From contig CABUOA010000014.1 of the NCBI GenBank assembly GCA_902493145.1, positions 1 through 52,437 on the forward strand: DNA of 52,437 nt. Direction: 5' to 3'. The notes beneath the pieces were generated by a model, which did not search any database, had not been told where the DNA came from, and worked only from the letters and a program-made list of their open reading frames with translations. The position numbers and the translations under genes are program-made. Of this stretch, positions 25,554 through 34,617 are shown piece after piece (position 1 is the first letter of the stretch; each line of letters starts with the position of its first letter). This stretch comes from an uncultured Collinsella sp. (GTDB taxonomy: Bacteria > Actinomycetota > Coriobacteriia > Coriobacteriales > Coriobacteriaceae).

Positions 25554-28112
25554 TTATTTGCCCTTGGGCTTGCTGGCGTAGAACTTTTTCTTTTTGGGCT
25601 TGCCGGCGGGGGAGGGCTTGCCGTCGCCGCGTGGACCTCGGTCTCTTGCCTGCGCGTGCGCGGGCGCTGCCGCGCGAGGCTTGCGGGCCTCGGGGTTGCG
25701 CAGCTCCTCGGTTCGCTCGGCAATCTCCTCGGCGCTAAAGCCGACCTCGGCCATGGCGTCCTCGATGGGCAGGCGGCGCACGATATAGCAGTGGTGCACC
25801 TTCTGGTTGCGCGCGAAATCCTCGGGGATGGTCTGTGCCGTAATGTCCTCCAGCACGACGCCCGCTCGTGCGAGCTTGCGCGTCTCGGGGCGGAAGCCGC
25901 GCAGGTTGCAGCTAAAGATGGCATGGCCGCCCTGTGCGAGCAGGCGCGACACGCCGGCCAAAAGCTCAACATGGTCGCGCTGGACATCCCAGGTGCGACG
26001 GCCCATCTTGGACGAGTTCGAGAACGTGGGCGGGTCGACAAAGATCAGGTCCCAGCGGTTGCGCGTCTGGCGCTGGTCACGAATCCAGGCGAGCACGTCA
26101 TCGCGCACAAAATGATGCTGCGGCCCCACAAAGCCGTTCTGACGCATATTGCGCTCGGCCCAGTCCAGATAGGTGTTGGAGAGGTCGACCGTCACGGTCT
26201 CCTCGACGCCGCCGTCGGCTGCGTAGCAGGTGGCGGTGCCGGTGTAGGCAAATAGGTTGAGGAAGCGGCACGCCTGCTTGGCGTGCTCGCGCACCAGGTT
26301 GCGGGTGACGCGGTGATCCAAGAAGATGCCCACATCCAGGTAGTCGTCAAAGTTGACGGCAAAGGTGAGTCCACCCTCTTCGATGAGCGGCAGACGACGG
26401 CGCGCGATGTTGGCGCGCTCGCCCGATCCGCCCTTGCCGGCGCCCTGCTTGCCGTACTGCGAGCCGCCGCGCGAACGCATGCGGGCCTTGGCGTGCACAT
26501 GCTCGGCCGGAACATCCAGGATGCGCGGTGCGATGGCCAAGATGTCGAGCATGCGGGTCTGGGCCAGTGCGGGGTCGATGGTCTTGGGCGCGGCGTATTC
26601 GGCGATGACGAGCCAGCGGCCCGGCGTCTGCGGACAGCCCTCGTACAGGTCGATGGCGGCGGAGTAATCGGGCAGGTCGGCATCGTAGACGCGGTAGCAG
26701 CTCACGCCCTCGCGCTTGGCCCACTTGCGGCGCAGACGGGCATTCTTGCGCAGGCGGTTGGCGAACTGCTCCGACTCGGGGATGAGCACGGGCAGCGGCT
26801 TGCCGTCGCCCAGGTCGAGTGTGGCGGCAGGTTCGGGCATGGGGGTGTTGGCGGCTTCGTCTTGAGCGTCTGCGGTCTGCTCCTCGGCATCTGCGCTGGT
26901 CGAAGCCTCAAACGCTGCGGCGGCGTGGTCGAGCGAGGGCCAGACTTCGACGGTCGCCTCCTCGTTGTTGGGCATGACGGCAATCGAGCGCTCGGGCTCG
27001 GCGTGGAGCGCGCGGGCCAGCAATCCGTCGCGGGTGAGCGCGGCGACCGGCGCCGAAGTGAGCTCGGGCGCGCGGCGCAGCTCGCCGACCAGCGTCATGG
27101 CGTCGTGCATGAGCGAAAGCGGTGTCTCGGTCGTATCCGCGACTACGGCGGCGCCGGCGACAGTGCCTGCGTGGTCCAGTACGGTTGCGGACTTGGCGGC
27201 GCAAAAATCGACAAAGCGCTTGTAGCCGGCACACTTGACCATGCGCTCGGCGGTCTTGCGGGCGGCGGGGTCAATGTCCACGGCGACGATGCACGCCTGG
27301 CGCTCACGCGCCGCGGTCTCGCGCTCGCGTGCCTCGGCAAGCAAATGCTCCCACAGAGCGGCGTCGTGCAGCTGCCAGCCCTCAAAGCCCCAGCGCTCGC
27401 GTGCGGCGCCCGGGGCGCGGTCGGTCAGAATGTTCACGGCCTCCAACAGCAGGCCGCCGCCGGCGCACGAGGCGTCGACCAGCGTGGGCAGGGCTTCGTT
27501 CTCGTAATCGTCGGCCGTTAGCTCGCGCTCGCACAGTGCGGTCCAGCCGACCTGCGCCAGCACCAGGGCGGCGTAGTCGGGGCGCAGCACGTGCGCGCCC
27601 TCGCCGGCGCGGGTCGCGGCGGGTGGCAGGCGCTTGAATAACGGGTCGCCCGAAAGGTCCAGGCTGATGCTCGCACGGCGCTGACGCAGCGAAAGCAGCA
27701 GGTGAACGTCGGGATCGGCGGCGTCGACATCGGCGCGACGGCCCGTGGTCTCGGCCAGGCGGTCGCACAATGCGTCCTTGGCGCGCAGGGCCGAGAAACG
27801 CGTGTTGCGCAGCTGCTCGGTCACGCCGCGGGCTGTGATGGCGATGGTGGCGCCGGGGCGGACGATGCTCTCCCAGGCGATGTCGTAAACGCTATCGTAC
27901 AGTTCATCGGTATCTTGCGCCTCAAAGCGCCCAAGCACCACGAACACGCGGCTGGCCAGGCGCGACCACAGGCACGCGCGATAGCCCTGCTCAAGCTCGC
28001 CCTCAAACGTAGCGCGGCCCTTCAGGCAGCGGACATGCGAAAGCCCGAGGCGTTTAAGCTCATCGGCGAGTGCGGACTCAAAGCCCTCGGGGCAGCTTGC
28101 GTAAAATTCCAT
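25554..28112 (-). CDS. rlmKL: RlmKL-like 23S rRNA methyltransferase fusion, with degenerate RlmL half
   Basis: An 852-residue protein starting at 28112 (site GAGAGG). A THUMP-like N-terminal part (1-160) leads to an RlmL-type methyltransferase domain (about 165-420) and an RlmK-type domain (about 560-790). RlmK motifs are intact: NLFAYTGTAT for SAM and FVDPPTFSNS for catalysis, consistent with m7G2069 synthesis. In the RlmL half the SAM motif reads DASCAGGG where DPMCGSGT is usual, and I cannot find the expected NPPYGER motif, so m2G2445 activity is doubtful. An Ala/Glu-rich linker (about 430-470) and a basic Lys-rich tail make it about 150 residues longer than the E. coli enzyme. Confidence 0.87.
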   Translation of the reverse strand: MEFYASCPEGFESALADELKRLGLSHVRCLKGRATFEGELEQGYRACLWSRLASRVFVVLGRFEAQDTDELYDSVYDIAWESIVRPGATIAITARGVTEQLRNTRFSALRAKDALCDRLAETTGRRADVDAADPDVHLLLSLRQRRASISLDLSGDPLFKRLPPAATRAGEGAHVLRPDYAALVLAQVGWTALCERELTADDYENEALPTLVDASCAGGGLLLEAVNILTDRAPGAARERWGFEGWQLHDAALWEHLLAEARERETAARERQACIVAVDIDPAARKTAERMVKCAGYKRFVDFCAAKSATVLDHAGTVAGAAVVADTTETPLSLMHDAMTLVGELRRAPELTSAPVAALTRDGLLARALHAEPERSIAVMPNNEEATVEVWPSLDHAAAAFEASTSADAEEQTADAQDEAANTPMPEPAATLDLGDGKPLPVLIPESEQFANRLRKNARLRRKWAKREGVSCYRVYDADLPDYSAAIDLYEGCPQTPGRWLVIAEYAAPKTIDPALAQTRMLDILAIAPRILDVPAEHVHAKARMRSRGGSQYGKQGAGKGGSGERANIARRRLPLIEEGGLTFAVNFDDYLDVGIFLDHRVTRNLVREHAKQACRFLNLFAYTGTATCYAADGGVEETVTVDLSNTYLDWAERNMRQNGFVGPQHHFVRDDVLAWIRDQRQTRNRWDLIFVDPPTFSNSSKMGRRTWDVQRDHVELLAGVSRLLAQGGHAIFSCNLRGFRPETRKLARAGVVLEDITAQTIPEDFARNQKVHHCYIVRRLPIEDAMAEVGFSAEEIAERTEELRNPEARKPRAAAPAHAQARDRGPRGDGKPSPAGKPKKKKFYASKPKGK

Positions 28113-28363
28113 GGGTGACCTCTCTGGTTGCGTCGCTCCATTATATGATGGATGCTTCGTTTGCCATCGCCCTCGAAAGGAACCCATATGATTGATGCGT
28201 GCCCCTTGATTTCCATTTTCATTGCAACAGCCTCAGGACTCGGGGCCTCGCACAGGCTCCCGCCGCCTTACAGAACTGAAAGCTGGGCGTAGGGCAAATC
28301 CATGGCACGTGACCTGCGATTGCTCGACCATAGATGGCGTAATCGAGGCTAAGGGAGGGCATC

Positions 28364-28513
28364 ATGCGCAAGGCAAACGAGAGCTGGTTCTGGCACGCGA
28401 ACGACATGGCGGTGGCGGGCGACATGAACCTCGTGGTCCGCGTCCTGTGGGTCGCGCTCATCGTAGGCATCGGCGTCGCGACGATGGCCACGCTCTGGAT
28501 CGTCACGAGGTAG
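28364..28513 (+). CDS. Short membrane protein (49 aa)
   Basis: ATG 28364 follows AAGGGAGGGC at ideal distance and opens a 49-codon frame ending in TAG at 28511. The product has a polar, Trp-containing start (MRKANESWFWHAND) and one strongly hydrophobic helix (about residues 23-46) ending TR. The frame, site and composition are those of a real small protein. The family is not recognised. It lies alone at the left edge of the sugar block, convergent to the HAD phosphatase gene. Confidence 0.6.
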   Translation: MRKANESWFWHANDMAVAGDMNLVVRVLWVALIVGIGVATMATLWIVTR

Positions 28514-28565
28514 CGCGCCACGAATGGATGACGAGGCGCGCGGCGAATGCCACGCTGGCGGAACC

Positions 28566-29393
28566 CTAGCCTCGCTGCTGGACAATCTGTTCGATGAGCT
28601 TCGCGACGGAGTCCTCGGCTGCGTCCCCGATCAGGTGATGGGCCGCGGCCTTCGCCTCTGGCATCGCGCCCGCGACTGCGTAGGAGTTCGGCACCTTTTC
28701 GAGGAGCGTCACGTCGTTTTCCGAGTCTCCGATAAAAGCGACCTCGTCCAGCGTGACCCCAAGGCTGCCGAGAAGCGCGTCGAGTCCGTTTACCTTGCTC
28801 CAGCCAGCTGGAACAACATCGAGGAAGAATGGGACGGGCGAGGGGAAATCAAGCTCCGGGCAGGCTTCCTTGCATCGACTCCGAACGACTTCCGTCGGGG
28901 CGGAGCTGACGTTGACGAAGATGCCGGCGGTGATGACGTCACGGTTCGTGGGCACGTCTCCGAGCGCCATGTCTCTTCCGGAGTCCTTAACGATTTCTAG
29001 GGCGAATTCGTCGCCAGGCTCGACGGCGCAGAGGAACTGCTCGCAGCGCATGCCTGTCTTATCGACATCGGCGACTAGCCAGAGTGACGTCCCCGCGTAG
29101 GGGCGTACGGCGCTATCGAGCTTGACGAGGGCCTCCGTCGAGAGCGTCTTTTTGAATACGAGTTCGCCGCTGGAGAAGACCTTCTTTCCGTTGGCCATGA
29201 TGCCGGTCGAGAAACAGCGCGCGTCGCCGTCAAAGGCATCGGCCAGGTCGGCGTAGTCGCGGCCGCTTGCGGGGCCGAACGCGATGCCCGCATCAAGCGC
29301 CGAAAGAATTGCGCTGTGCGTGCGCTCCGATACGACCCTTGAGCCAAACGGCAGCAGGGTCCCGTCCATGTCTGCGAGGATGAGCTTTATCAA
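28566..29393 (-). CDS. Cof-type HAD-IIB phosphatase
   Basis: A 275-residue HAD phosphatase. Motif I is LADMDGTLLP (residues about 6-15, nucleophile Asp and acid/base Asp), a C2-type cap occupies the middle, and motif IV is FIGDSENDVTLL (about 215). Such enzymes dephosphorylate sugar phosphates or phosphorylated cofactors. It lies next to the RpiR regulator on the same strand (about 60 bases apart) and beside a PTS operon, so a sugar phosphate is the likely substrate, perhaps to relieve sugar-phosphate stress. The exact substrate is unknown. Confidence 0.88.
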   Translation of the reverse strand: MIKLILADMDGTLLPFGSRVVSERTHSAILSALDAGIAFGPASGRDYADLADAFDGDARCFSTGIMANGKKVFSSGELVFKKTLSTEALVKLDSAVRPYAGTSLWLVADVDKTGMRCEQFLCAVEPGDEFALEIVKDSGRDMALGDVPTNRDVITAGIFVNVSSAPTEVVRSRCKEACPELDFPSPVPFFLDVVPAGWSKVNGLDALLGSLGVTLDEVAFIGDSENDVTLLEKVPNSYAVAGAMPEAKAAAHHLIGDAAEDSVAKLIEQIVQQRG

Positions 29394-29450
29394 GGGGTCC
29401 TCCCGTTTCGGTCTGGGCGTCGGTGCGCCGGTGTGCCGGTGTGCGTCGTC

Positions 29451-30314
29451 CTAGCTGTATTGCCTGTCTCCCAAGAGATTCTTCGAGATGATCCTGTTAA
29501 ACTCTACCGGGTCATCCCAGCAAGAGGTCAGGAAGAGGAACAGCAGCTCGATGACGAAGTTGATCGAGCTGTGCGAGAAGGCGACCTCGGTTCCGGTGAT
29601 GGCCTGATCTCGCGAGATGGCTCGGATGATATACGTGGCACGCTTCGCGAGCGGCGTATCCGGGTTGTCTGTGATCATGATGATGGGGGTGTTCGAATCC
29701 TCGGCAGAGTCGAATATGTTGACGAGGCGCTTCGAGTATCCGGACGTCGAAATGACGAGCAGGATGTCATTCTCCTTGAGGCTGGTTGCGGCGGAGACCA
29801 TGGCATCGGTGGTGCTGGGGCAAAACGCCCTGACTCCAACCTGTGAGAGCTTGAACGCCGCGTTTACGCCCATGCTAATCGAGTTGCCGACGCCCGCAAT
29901 CAGGACGAGGTTGGCGTTGTGGAGCAGATTGACGACTGCCGAAAAGTCATCGGAGTCAATGAGCGAGGCGGTTTGGGAGAGCTCCTTGACCTTGTGAGAC
30001 AGGACGTACTTAATGGAGCCCTCGACGTCGTCCAGAGTAACCTTGCCGCCCGTGGCCTTTTCCTCGCCGGAGGCCCTGCTGATGGATATGCCGAGCGCCA
30101 GACGCATGTCCGAATAGGTTCGGTAGTCAAGCGTCCTTGCGAACCTCGAAACAGACGCCGGTGACGTACCGGTTTCTGCGGCGAGTTCGCGGACGGTCAT
30201 CGTTGCGACGTCCGACGGGTGGTCGAGCACATACGTTGCGATTGCCTTCTCCGAGGGGGATAGGCTGCTCATGACCGCGCAGATGTGGCTGAGCACATCT
30301 CCTGTCTTATCCAT
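29451..30314 (-). CDS. MurR/RpiR family transcriptional regulator
   Basis: A 287-residue regulator. The N-terminal helix-turn-helix domain (about residues 1-80) contains the family pattern VRELAAETGTSPASVSRFAR. The C-terminal SIS domain (about 110-260) has the phosphosugar-binding loop GVGNS and the STSGYSKR loop. RpiR proteins sense sugar phosphates and usually control adjacent sugar operons. Divergence from the MFS/aldolase/PTS genes makes those the target. A palindrome with GTGAAA/TTTCAC halves lies in the shared upstream region. Confidence 0.92.
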   Translation of the reverse strand: MDKTGDVLSHICAVMSSLSPSEKAIATYVLDHPSDVATMTVRELAAETGTSPASVSRFARTLDYRTYSDMRLALGISISRASGEEKATGGKVTLDDVEGSIKYVLSHKVKELSQTASLIDSDDFSAVVNLLHNANLVLIAGVGNSISMGVNAAFKLSQVGVRAFCPSTTDAMVSAATSLKENDILLVISTSGYSKRLVNIFDSAEDSNTPIIMITDNPDTPLAKRATYIIRAISRDQAITGTEVAFSHSSINFVIELLFLFLTSCWDDPVEFNRIISKNLLGDRQYS

Positions 30315-30386
30315 GGTTACTCCTTGGCCCTAGTTTGCTTTGTATCTTAGGTCAAGAGAGGTGAAAATAAAGCAAAATGTTTCATA

Positions 30387-30411
30387 AGCGGTGAAATAGC
30401 GTTTCACCGCT
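30387..30411. promoter_or_regulatory. Putative RpiR operator palindrome
   Basis: AGCGGTGAAA, a five-base TAGCG spacer and TTTCACCGCT form a perfect 10-bp inverted repeat, about 75 bases upstream of the regulator start. Half-sites of the same GTGAAAC/GTTTCAC kind recur around 30484 and 30544, closer to the MFS gene. Regulators of the RpiR family often bind GAAA/TTTC-type palindromes. The rest of the 300-base gap holds no gene. Confidence 0.6.
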
Positions 30412-30614
30412 GATTTCCTACCGTTCACGGTAAATCGGTGCTTCCCCGGCGCAATCTCATCTTGAGCTGCTATCTTATGAGCCGTGAAACAACGGCACGA
30501 AAACGATGAAACAACAGAACATTGTTCCAACGCCTCACAACTTCGTTTCACGCTAGATGGCGAATCACTTCGAAGCCCAGACAGGCACCCGGCGAGCAAG
30601 AAGGGAGAAGCACG

Positions 30615-31817
30615 ATGCACAACGCCAGGACAAACGCAAGCATGACTTCGCTGTTCTTCGCGAACGTCCTCTACTGGGTCTGCGCGGGCGTGTACTCGCC
30701 GTTCCTCTCCGCTCACTACACGAGCCTCGGCCTCAGCGCAGCCCAGACCGGCATCCTCCTCGCGGCGACCCCGGTGTGTGCGCTCGCCATCCAGCCGCTC
30801 TGGTCGACGATCGCCGACAAGCTCGGGCGCCGCCGCGCAGTCATCGTGATCCTCTGCCTTGCGGCGGCGGTACTCGCTCCGCTGTATTACCTGGCGTCGA
30901 CGTTCGTCCCGGTCCTTCTCGTAACCTTTGCGTTCTCGGCGTTTTTCTCGGGGCTTCTGCCCCTGAGCGACTCCCTCGTCATCGAGCTCGCGGATCGCTC
31001 TGGCCTGGACTTTTCTCGCATTCGCATGGGTGGCACTATCGGCTATGCCATCGTCGTCCTGATCGTCGGTCGGCTGCTCGACATGGCTCCTCAAATCCAG
31101 TTCGCGGTGGTCTCTGCCACGCTGGTGGTCTTCGCGGCTCACATGTGGCGCCTCCCTGAGGCGGGAATTCGCGCCAATGCCGCGGACGACCCCAAGGTCT
31201 CCCACGGAAAGGGCCTCCTCTCGCTGTTCACCAGCAATGAGATCGCCTTCGTCTTGGTCTTCGCCTTCATCAGTTCGGCCGCGATTGGCTTCATCGGGGC
31301 GTTCTTGGGCCGCTACGCGGTCGAGCTTGGCGAGGGTCAGAACCTCGTGGGCGTCCTGAGTGCGGTCTCCGCTGCGAGCGAGATCCCCATCCTGCTCGTT
31401 TCCTCCAAGCTGGTCAGGCGCTTCGGCGAGATGAACCTCCTGATCTTTTCCTGCTTCATGGCGGCGCTCAGGCTCGTGCTCGTGGGCACCGGCATCGTCC
31501 CGGTCATGATCTGCGGCCAGCTGCTGCAGAGCGTGAGTTACATGACCGTCTACTACTCCTGCGTTACCTACATTGCCAACCACACTTACGAGGATTGTCG
31601 CGCTCGAGGTCAGAGCGCCTTCGCGATGGTTCAGAGCGGTCTGTCCGTCGTGGTTGCGAACCTGTTTGGCGGTTGGGCGTGCGACGCGCTCGGCACGCAC
31701 GCGGGTTTTCTGGCCTTCGCCCTCGCTTCAACGATTGCTGCGGTCGTTGCTCTTGTTGCGTACGTACTGTGGCGTCGAAGCGCAGCGCCACAGCCTGAGG
31801 GCCAGTCGGCCGCATAG
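30615..31817 (+). CDS. MFS transporter (LacY/nucleoside-symporter-like clade)
   Basis: A 400-residue twelve-helix carrier starting at ATG 30615 after AAGGGAGAAG; the longer open frame upstream has no start signal. The inter-helix loop 2-3 motif reads ADKLGRRR and the protein belongs to the MFS_1-like group that includes LacY and sugar or nucleoside proton symporters. It opens the plus-strand carbohydrate block and is divergent from the RpiR gene. Having both an MFS carrier and a PTS suggests two related substrates or an import/export pair. The substrate is unknown. Confidence 0.85.
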   Translation: MHNARTNASMTSLFFANVLYWVCAGVYSPFLSAHYTSLGLSAAQTGILLAATPVCALAIQPLWSTIADKLGRRRAVIVILCLAAAVLAPLYYLASTFVPVLLVTFAFSAFFSGLLPLSDSLVIELADRSGLDFSRIRMGGTIGYAIVVLIVGRLLDMAPQIQFAVVSATLVVFAAHMWRLPEAGIRANAADDPKVSHGKGLLSLFTSNEIAFVLVFAFISSAAIGFIGAFLGRYAVELGEGQNLVGVLSAVSAASEIPILLVSSKLVRRFGEMNLLIFSCFMAALRLVLVGTGIVPVMICGQLLQSVSYMTVYYSCVTYIANHTYEDCRARGQSAFAMVQSGLSVVVANLFGGWACDALGTHAGFLAFALASTIAAVVALVAYVLWRRSAAPQPEGQSAA

Positions 31818-31931
31818 GCTCCACCGCGTTTTGCAAGCGCCTGCCTGCCTCGTGCTTCTCTTCGTGTTCAACCAGCTGACGAGCTGAGAACTGTCCAATC
31901 CAATGGTTATCCAAGTGAAAGGAAGACAAAG

Positions 31932-32786
31932 ATGTCTCTCATCAAGGTCAACGAGCTTCTTCAACATGCGACCGAGCACCACTATGGCGTGCCCGCGATC
32001 AACGTCATCAACACGGAGACCATCCGTTATGCGATCCAGGCCGCCGAGGATGAGCACATGCCTATCATCATCCAGTACTGGCCCGGCTTCGAGGACCACT
32101 GTGCCCTCGACATCATCGCCTTCGCCGCCCGCTATTACGCCGAGCGCGCGAGCGTGCCCGTCGCCGTCCACCAGGATCACTCCGCTGGTTACGAGATCGC
32201 CGTCAAGGGCGTCAAGGCCGGTTTCCCCTCCGTCATGGTCGACGGCTCCTCGCTTCCCTATGAGGAGAACTTCCAGCTCACGAAGGACGTCGTCCAGGTC
32301 GCCAAGATCTTCGACGTTGACATCGAGGCCGAGCTCGGCCACGTCGGCAACGGCTCCGACGCCAACGACTTCGTGAACAGCGACCACTATACCGACCCGA
32401 ACCTCGCCGAGGAGTTCGTCGAGGGCACCGGATGTGGTTCGCTCGCCATCGCCGTCGGCAACGCCCACGGTCCCTACGTCAAGGTCCCGAACCTCGACAT
32501 GGAGCGCATCAAGGCCTGCAGGGAGGCCGTCAGCGTTCCCCTCGTCATGCACGGATGCTCCGACATCCCCGACGAGCAGCTCCAGGAGGCCGTGAACCTC
32601 GGCATGAGCAAGTTCAACATCGCCACGGAGTACTTCCGCTCCATGTACCGCGCTTTCGAGAAGGACATCAACTCCGGCAAGAACGACGGCAACGGCGTTG
32701 GCCTCCTGATGGACGCCGCCCCCGACATGCGCGCGTTCGTTGCCAGCAAGATCCAGCTTCTGAACCCCAACCACTATTCGCTCTAG
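31932..32786 (+). CDS. Class II ketose-bisphosphate aldolase
   Basis: A 284-residue zinc-dependent aldolase of the FbaA/GatY/KbaY family. Visible metal and substrate sites are AVHQDHS (about residues 76-82), the acidic EAELGHVG (about 135), GNAHGPY (about 178) and VMHGCSD (about 208). In most relatives the last reads HGGSG, so the phosphate-binding loop is altered. A GAAAGGAAG site lies before the ATG. It should cleave a ketose 1,6-bisphosphate into two trioses, downstream of the PTS encoded next. The exact sugar (fructose, tagatose or other) cannot be read from the sequence. Confidence 0.9.
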   Translation: MSLIKVNELLQHATEHHYGVPAINVINTETIRYAIQAAEDEHMPIIIQYWPGFEDHCALDIIAFAARYYAERASVPVAVHQDHSAGYEIAVKGVKAGFPSVMVDGSSLPYEENFQLTKDVVQVAKIFDVDIEAELGHVGNGSDANDFVNSDHYTDPNLAEEFVEGTGCGSLAIAVGNAHGPYVKVPNLDMERIKACREAVSVPLVMHGCSDIPDEQLQEAVNLGMSKFNIATEYFRSMYRAFEKDINSGKNDGNGVGLLMDAAPDMRAFVASKIQLLNPNHYSL

Positions 32787-32796
32787 GAGAGACTCG

Positions 32797-33225
32797 ATGA
32801 AGAAGGTTCTTGTCGCGTCGCACGGCCACCTCGCAAGCGGAATCAGGAGCTCGATCGAGATCCTGACCGGCATGGCGGACATGGTGGAAGCAGTTGACTG
32901 CTACGTGGACGACTCCGATTTCACCCCTCGCATCCAGGCTTTTATTGACTCGGTGGGCCCTGAGGACGAGGCCATCATCTTCACCGACATCTACGGTGGC
33001 TCCGTCTTTCAGAAGGTCGTCCTCATGGAGCCGGAGAAGCGCGGGATCGTCCATGCCACCGGTATGAACCTCGGCCTCGTGATCGAGGCACTCCTCGGCG
33101 CCGAGCCGGTCACAGCAGATTCGATCAAGCAGAGCGTCGAGCTGGCGAGGGCGACGATGCAGGTCGTCGAGCCTCCGAGCAAGGCCGCGGACAACGAGGG
33201 GTCCGACGGAGACTTCTTCGATTAG
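32797..33225 (+). CDS. PTS mannose-family EIIA subunit
   Basis: A 142-residue cytoplasmic phosphocarrier of the mannose/fructose/sorbose family. The phosphorylated His is in VASHGHLASG (His9), and the DIYGGS segment near residue 66 is typical. It accepts phosphate from HPr and passes it to the EIIB subunit 30 bases downstream. The Asp/Glu-rich C-terminal tail (from about 125) is longer than the core domain. Tight spacing shows one operon with the aldolase. Confidence 0.93.
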   Translation: MKKVLVASHGHLASGIRSSIEILTGMADMVEAVDCYVDDSDFTPRIQAFIDSVGPEDEAIIFTDIYGGSVFQKVVLMEPEKRGIVHATGMNLGLVIEALLGAEPVTADSIKQSVELARATMQVVEPPSKAADNEGSDGDFFD

Positions 33226-33254
33226 AGAGCACTAATAAGTAAGGAGAGGAAACA

Positions 33255-33758
33255 ATGATTGTTCAGGTTCGAGTCGATGACCGTCTGATTCACGGGCAGG
33301 TCGCCCTGGTGTGGACCAAGGAGCTCAACACCACCAGGATCATCGTCGCCAACAAGCACGCCGTGGAGAGCGATGCCCTTCGCATGACGCTTTCCATGGG
33401 TACGCCGGCGGGCCAGAAGCTCCTCGTCAAGGATGTTCCGGATGCTTGCCGCATCGCGAACGATCCGCGTGCGGACTCCATGCGCATCTTCGCGCTCACC
33501 AACTGCGTGCGTGACGTGCTTGAGCTCGTTAAAGGCGCACCGGGCAAGATCGAGGGCGTGAACGTTGCCAATGTCGGCCGCTTCGACAAGTCCGATCCGG
33601 ATAGCAAGGTCGCCCTCAACTCCACGATCATGCTCAACCCGGGTGAGCTCGAGGCCGCGAAGGAGCTTTGCGAGCAGGGTATTCCGGTTTTCCATCAGCT
33701 TATCCCGTCCAATCCCAAGACTCCTCTCAAGAGTCTGATCGAGGCGGCGGAGAAATAA
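33255..33758 (+). CDS. PTS mannose-family EIIB subunit
   Basis: A 167-residue cytoplasmic subunit. The active-site His is in VDDRLIHGQV (His13), the hallmark of mannose-family EIIB proteins. The length is normal for a free-standing IIB. It phosphorylates the sugar during transport through IIC/IID. A GGAGAGGAAAC site precedes its ATG. Confidence 0.94.
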   Translation: MIVQVRVDDRLIHGQVALVWTKELNTTRIIVANKHAVESDALRMTLSMGTPAGQKLLVKDVPDACRIANDPRADSMRIFALTNCVRDVLELVKGAPGKIEGVNVANVGRFDKSDPDSKVALNSTIMLNPGELEAAKELCEQGIPVFHQLIPSNPKTPLKSLIEAAEK

Positions 33759-33804
33759 GGGGATTTGGCCAGGCGGTCAAATGAAATGAGAGAAAGGAAG
33801 TCAA

Positions 33805-34617
33805 ATGATTGGGTTAGCAGTAATGGCCTGGTTGACCGTGCTGATTTGCTACGGCGGCAACTGGGTTCTCGGTCAGTGTATGATCGAGCGTCCTCTCGTG
33901 GTCGGCCTCGTTGCGGGCCTTCTGATGGGCGACGTCAAGACCGGTGTCATCATCGGTGCCTCTCTCGAGGCAATCTTCATGGGCGCGGTTAACATCGGTG
34001 GCGCCATCTCCGCCGAGCCCGTTACCGCGACCGCCCTCGCCGTCGCCTTCACCGTTGGCGCCGGCATCGACCAAGGCGCCGCCATCACGCTGGCCGTTCC
34101 CGTTGGCGTCGTCACCGCGTTCCTCTCGATCTTCATGAACAACGTGTTCCTCGCGTTCTTCGCCGCCACCTTTGACAAGATGGCCGCCGAGGGCAACGAG
34201 AAGGGCCTCGCGCTTCAGCACTTCGTTCTCTGGTTCGTTAAGTACGCCGCCTTTGGCCTCATCGCCTTCCTCGGCGTTTACCTTGGCGCTGAGCCCGTTG
34301 CCGCTATCGTCAACCAGATTCCGGCCAATGTCATGAGCGGCCTCAACGCCGTGGGCGCCCTCCTGCCCGCCGTTGGTATGGCGCTCCTGCTCCAGATGCT
34401 GTGGAGCACCGAGCTCAGCATCTACTTCTTCCTGGGCTTCACGCTCTACCAGTACCTCGGCCTCCCGATGATCGCCATCGCGGTTCTCGGCGTCATCATC
34501 GCGGTTGCCTCCGCCCTCCGCGACAAGGAGATTTTCGATCTCACCAAGAAGGGCTTGGCCACCCAGGCCGTTTCCAACGACTCTGTAACCAGCGACGAGG
34601 AGGATTTCTTCGCATGA
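33805..34617 (+). CDS. PTS mannose-family EIIC subunit
   Basis: A 270-residue membrane component with about seven hydrophobic segments and the family pattern GLVAGLLMGDVKTGVIIG near residues 32-49. It binds and translocates the sugar together with IID. The stop codon overlaps the ATG of the IID gene (ATGA), so IID translation is coupled. Its partner IID is interrupted (see next entry), which leaves the function of the complex in doubt. Confidence 0.93.
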   Translation: MIGLAVMAWLTVLICYGGNWVLGQCMIERPLVVGLVAGLLMGDVKTGVIIGASLEAIFMGAVNIGGAISAEPVTATALAVAFTVGAGIDQGAAITLAVPVGVVTAFLSIFMNNVFLAFFAATFDKMAAEGNEKGLALQHFVLWFVKYAAFGLIAFLGVYLGAEPVAAIVNQIPANVMSGLNAVGALLPAVGMALLLQMLWSTELSIYFFLGFTLYQYLGLPMIAIAVLGVIIAVASALRDKEIFDLTKKGLATQAVSNDSVTSDEEDFFA

